Program-made: the position numbers and the translations under genes
Assembly (NCBI RefSeq): GCF_002079055.1
Contig: NC_047493.1
Location: forward strand, 868,001-932,000
Source: Saccharomyces paradoxus
Lineage: Eukaryota > Ascomycota > Saccharomycetes > Saccharomycetales > Saccharomycetaceae
Reading direction: 5' to 3'
DNA length: 64,000 bases
Shown: in pieces, positions 61,028 through 64,000 of the stretch
How positions within the stretch are numbered: position 1 is the first letter of the stretch
How the letters are laid out: every line of letters begins with the position of its first letter
Notes under the pieces: model-generated
What the model was told of the DNA's origin: nothing
What the model saw: the letters and a program-made list of their open reading frames with translations, nothing else
The model's database searches: none

Positions 61028-61366
61028 TGTACGCCTATCTGTCTATGTTTCTCCCAGGGATTATTCTTTTAAAAAGCTCTACCACTGTACGACCGAAAAT
61101 ATACTGTTATGAAGATTTTTTGAGTAGTATGCCTTGACAAAAGCTTAACTAGTGCAACTGGTGTTGCTTAAAAAAATGAAAACCAAATTTTTGCACTCTG
61201 TACTTGTACGTTGCACAAAGAAGATTATGTAACAAACTTGAAGGGACTCTTAATAACCTACTATAACCTGTACAGGAGCGTTAATAACATCTAGTGGTGG
61301 TCTTCATACCAGTCTCGAGCCATCGCCAAATAGCTGATAAATTTGATTAATATCTGCCCTTATTCG

Positions 61367-61372
61367 CACGTG
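61367..61372. promoter_or_regulatory. Pho4 site CACGTG upstream of PHO81
   Basis: CACGTG in GCACGTGCC context, 340-345 bp before the PHO81 ATG. A functional Pho4 site at about -344 is known in S. cerevisiae PHO81, so both position and core are kept. Confidence 0.75.
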
Positions 61373-61518
61373 CCATAACACCTGTACACCTCACATAAAA
61401 GACATTTTAAATCAAAGAGATTTATTGCTGCAGAGGAAACCGGAGGTGGTGAATTGAGTGATAAGGCACATCACATCGGTTTTTTTGCATTCTTGCATAG
61501 AAAGGATAGCCTACTGCA

Positions 61519-61842
61519 ATGAGCGCGACTCAATCGCGTCCCAAAGATGTACATACAGAAAATATAACCAAATTGATCAAGTCTTTTGATAAGTGTATAT
61601 TATCTGGTAAAAATGGTTATTTGACTCATTTATGCACATTAGTAGGAAATCTACATAATTTTACCCGAAGTAGATGTTTTTACAATACAACTTTTGGAGA
61701 TGGTACGAACCAGAATAATATGGCACAGTACGTTCATTCACCTAAAACTACTTGGTGCTGCTACATAGGTAACATGCGCAATTTTTTTTTTTGGAATTGC
61801 ATTTCTTGTAACTCTTATGCTCGTTTGATGACCACTCAATGA
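61519..61842 (+). CDS. 107-codon intergenic frame (unassigned, doubtful)
   Basis: ATG to TGA with no recognised domain. The start is MSATQSRPKDVHTENITKLI; Cys-rich later part (WCCYIGNMRN...WNCISCNSYARL) and a run of T10 coding Phe. Chance expectation for an ATG frame this long in all intergenic DNA here is about 0.3, so it is mildly unusual. It may be a young or non-coding frame. Confidence 0.2.
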   Translation: MSATQSRPKDVHTENITKLIKSFDKCILSGKNGYLTHLCTLVGNLHNFTRSRCFYNTTFGDGTNQNNMAQYVHSPKTTWCCYIGNMRNFFFWNCISCNSYARLMTTQ

Positions 61843-62563
61843 CAAGATATCTTCGTTCAGATATTGTTTGCTTACAAATCAAAAAAGTTCATCTTTATTC
61901 CTTTCATTTTCGAGAAAGCCCGCGAGGTTTCTTCGCTGCAGTCAAGCATTTATTGCTGAAACGCCAAAATGCACACTTTGGACTTTAGGCGACTCATATT
62001 CGAGGGAGGTCATCGATCAATTTAAGATTACGATCTTCGTATACTTGCCAAGACATAGTCTAAGTAAAAAGATTGGACGACAAAAATAACGACCGACATC
62101 TTCGTTTATTGCTTCGCCTGTGCGGTGGAGCTGGAGCATTTTCCAGAAAACCAGCTCGGGAACACATCTTTGATGCCTACTCTGACAATGAACGAAATTA
62201 AACTGAAATTGATAGTCTACACGGCAAATTATTCTACCTCTGCTAAGTTGCATCTTCCGGCCGATATAATGTGTTCTCTTTATCCAATAATGTCAAATTT
62301 AAATAGTCGATTACTAATCGTCACTAAAATAGCGGACGCGCTTATGCATCTTCGACGGATTGTTTCCAGATCGTCCTCTAAGAAAGCAGTGCAGGGGCCC
62401 CCTGTAAAACCTTCTTTTACTGACACTCACACATATGGTATTGGTGCCACCTGAAGATGCGGATATTATCTATTCTTTGTACGGAGATCCAAGGATAATT
62501 ATTGTTGAATTGTTGCCGTTAAAGTTTCTCTTCAGTGATCAATTACAGGACCACTGATGAAAA

Positions 62564-62581
62564 ATATATATATATATATAT
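62564..62581. repeat. (AT)9 dinucleotide repeat, likely TATA region of YHB1
   Basis: Eighteen bases of alternating AT, 97-114 bp before the YHB1 ATG; it contains TATATATA and may act as the TATA element. Confidence 0.6.
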
Positions 62582-62627
62582 GTAACAAATTGTAGACTAA
62601 GGTAAAGAGAGGTGGCTTATTTTTACA

Positions 62628-62675
62628 ATGTTTCATTCTCTAGCATTTTTAGTAAACCACTCAAGGTCCTGTTAA
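62628..62675 (+). promoter_or_regulatory. uORF in the YHB1 leader
   Basis: Fifteen sense codons from ATG (62628) to TAA (62673-62675), ending two bases before the YHB1 ATG (62678). If the transcript starts upstream of 62628, ribosomes meet this ATG first. The transcript start is unknown. Confidence 0.4.
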
Positions 62676-62677
62676 CA

Positions 62678-63877
62678 ATGCTAGCCGAAAAAACCCGTGC
62701 CATAATCAAAGCTACTGTCCCTGTTTTGGAACAGCAAGGTACTGTCATAACGCGTACGTTCTACAAAAATATGCTTACTGAACACACTGAATTACTTAAT
62801 ATTTTTAATGGGACTAATCAAAAAGTTGGCGCCCAACCAAATGCCTTGGCCGTTACTGTTTTGGCAGCGGCTAAGAACATTGACGATTTGTCTGTACTTA
62901 TGAATCATGTCAAACAAATTGGCCACAAGCATCGTGCTCTGCAAATTAAGCCCGAGCATTACCCAATAGTTGGGGAGTATCTACTTAAAGCCATTAAGGA
63001 AGTTTTAGGTGATGATGCAACTCCCGATATAATTAACGCATGGGGCGAGGCTTACCAAGCAATTGCTGACATCTTCATTACTGTTGAAAAAAAAATGTAC
63101 GAAGAAGCTTTATGGCCAGGTTGGAAGCCATTTGAAGTTACTGCCAAAGAGTACGTTGCTTCAGATATTGTTGAATTTACCGTTAAACCAAAGTCGGATT
63201 CTGGTATTGAATTGGAAAGCTTGCCAATAACCCCAGGTCAATATATTACAGTAAACACTCACCCAATTAGGCAGGAAAACCAATACGACGCCTTAAGACA
63301 CTACTCTCTTTGTTCCGCTTCAACTGACAGCGGCTTGAGATTTGCAGTAAAGATGGAAGCTGCCAGAGATAATTTTCCCGCAGGATTGGTCTCTGAATAT
63401 TTACACAAGGATGCTAAAGTTGGTGATGAAATTAAGCTGAGTGCTCCAGCCGGTGATTTTGCAATAAATAAAGACTTAATAAGCCAAAACGAAATTCCCT
63501 TGTTATTATTATCGTCTGGGGTTGGTGTCACGCCACTTTTAGCAATGTTAGAAGAACAAGTCAAATACAACCGAAACAGACCAATTTATTGGATTCAATC
63601 TTCCTACGATGAAAAGACACAAGCGTTCAAGGAACATGTGGATGATCTATTAGCCAAATGTTCGAACGTCGAGAAAATAATTGTACATACTGATACCGAA
63701 CCATTGATTGATGCCGCATTTTTGAAAGAAAGGTCGCCTGCTCATGCCGATGTCTACACTTGCGGCTCTTTAGCTTTTATGCAATCCATGATTGGTTTTC
63801 TAAAGGAACTGAAGTATCATGATGATATGATTCACTACGAGCCATTCGGTCCAAAGATGTCAACTGTCCAAGTTTAG
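62678..63877 (+). CDS. YHB1: YHB1, flavohemoglobin nitric oxide dioxygenase
   Basis: A 399-residue flavohemoglobin converting NO and O2 to nitrate with NAD(P)H. The globin domain covers residues 1 to about 140, with proximal His85 in IGHKHRALQIKPEHY. The FAD domain has RHYSLCSAS (R207), and the NAD domain has SSGVGVTPLLAML (G281). It protects against nitrosative stress. The start is the ATG at 62678; 22 in-frame codons upstream begin with GTG and are not used. A 15-codon uORF ends just before the start. Confidence 0.97.
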   Translation: MLAEKTRAIIKATVPVLEQQGTVITRTFYKNMLTEHTELLNIFNGTNQKVGAQPNALAVTVLAAAKNIDDLSVLMNHVKQIGHKHRALQIKPEHYPIVGEYLLKAIKEVLGDDATPDIINAWGEAYQAIADIFITVEKKMYEEALWPGWKPFEVTAKEYVASDIVEFTVKPKSDSGIELESLPITPGQYITVNTHPIRQENQYDALRHYSLCSASTDSGLRFAVKMEAARDNFPAGLVSEYLHKDAKVGDEIKLSAPAGDFAINKDLISQNEIPLLLLSSGVGVTPLLAMLEEQVKYNRNRPIYWIQSSYDEKTQAFKEHVDDLLAKCSNVEKIIVHTDTEPLIDAAFLKERSPAHADVYTCGSLAFMQSMIGFLKELKYHDDMIHYEPFGPKMSTVQV

Positions 63878-64000
63878 GCAATAAGCCTCCTAAAATACAA
63901 TTTATTCACCCATTTATTTGATGATAATTTGTATTTAATTTTCACGGTTTGAGAAATCATAGTACAAAATAAAACAAATTTTTACGAAATCTGGTAGAAA
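63878..64000. other. YHB1 3' flank at the window end
   Basis: 123 bp, AT-rich. A minus-strand frame could end at TTA 63982-63984 (stop TAA), which might be the end of a convergent gene beyond the window (MIC26 is expected there by gene order), but too little is visible to call it. Confidence 0.3.

Larger units (their letters stand above)
61028..62677. other. PHO81-YHB1 divergent intergenic region (1.65 kb)
   Basis: The longest gap of the window. It has the PHO81 promoter with a Pho4 site (61367-61372), one ATG frame of 107 codons (61519-61842), further weak frames without ATG support, and the YHB1 promoter with an (AT)9 TATA region and a leader uORF. No tRNA, LTR or known snoRNA is recognised. 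Confidence 0.6.

Noticed and set aside
62125-62454. Open frame before YHB1
   Set aside because: Begins with GTG, no domain, low support; probably chance in the promoter.

Overview
The window is nuclear chromosome DNA from a budding yeast of the Saccharomyces sensu stricto group. The evidence is dense short intergenic spacing, only two visible introns (both with yeast-type GTATGT/GTACGT and TACTAAC signals), yeast U5 snRNA, a tRNA-Gly gene, Ty-type LTR fossils, and a run of about 31 protein genes. Their order matches, from memory, the right arm of S. cerevisiae chromosome VII from YPP1 (YGR198W) to YHB1 (YGR234W). Several proteins seem to differ from the S. cerevisiae reference as I remember it: SLI1 strongly, TRX2 at about four positions, PCT1, PHO81 and AZR1 in length. 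A sister species such as S. paradoxus, or a very divergent strain, is therefore more likely than the S288C laboratory strain. I could not run an alignment to prove this.

Layout. 1-9 kb: the 3' end of YPP1, PMT6 (protein O-mannosylation), ELP2 (Elongator), a GST-like gene, PCT1 (phosphatidylcholine synthesis) and YCH1. 9-18.5 kb: ADE3 (one-carbon folate metabolism), TDA10, MVB12 (ESCRT-I), CIR1 (ETF beta), SER2 (serine synthesis), TRX2 (thioredoxin) and a YchF-like GTPase. 18.4-27.7 kb: ZPR1, SLI1, RTA1, a 1.1-kb gap with a GC-rich unexplained block, spliced RPS0A, RSM27 and GPI1. 27.8-38.4 kb: CCH1 (calcium channel), tRNA-Gly with nested LTR fossils, and CRM1 (nuclear export). 38.6-51.7 kb: MRPL9, TOS2, U5 snRNA, PET54, HSV2, AZR1, spliced AMA1 and DIE2. 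52-64 kb: SMI1, BNS1, PHB2, NAS6, PHO81, a 1.65-kb gap and YHB1.

There is no operon-like or horizontally acquired system; neighbouring genes are mostly functionally unrelated, as is usual in yeast. Regulation can be read in several promoters: two Yap1 sites before TRX2, a four-unit heat-shock element before ZPR1, tandem Rap1-like sites before RPS0A, Gcn4/Bas1-type TGACTC before ADE3 and SER2, a Pho4 CACGTG 340-345 bp before PHO81, SCB-like elements before TOS2, and a Yrr1-type site before AZR1.

The least explained parts are: (i) a 270-bp, 56% GC, inverted-repeat-rich block between the Rap1-like sites and RPS0A; (ii) a two-TM small reading frame upstream of RTA1 whose only ATG is out of frame by one base of a T12 run; (iii) a 40-codon reading frame inside the RPS0A intron, in phase with a possible alternative acceptor; (iv) a 78-codon reading frame whose stop overlaps the PHB2 start; (v) the YHB1 leader uORF that stops two bases before the main start. 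These are hypotheses; simple base-composition reasoning says a few ATG ORFs of 60-80 codons are expected by chance in the intergenic DNA here.
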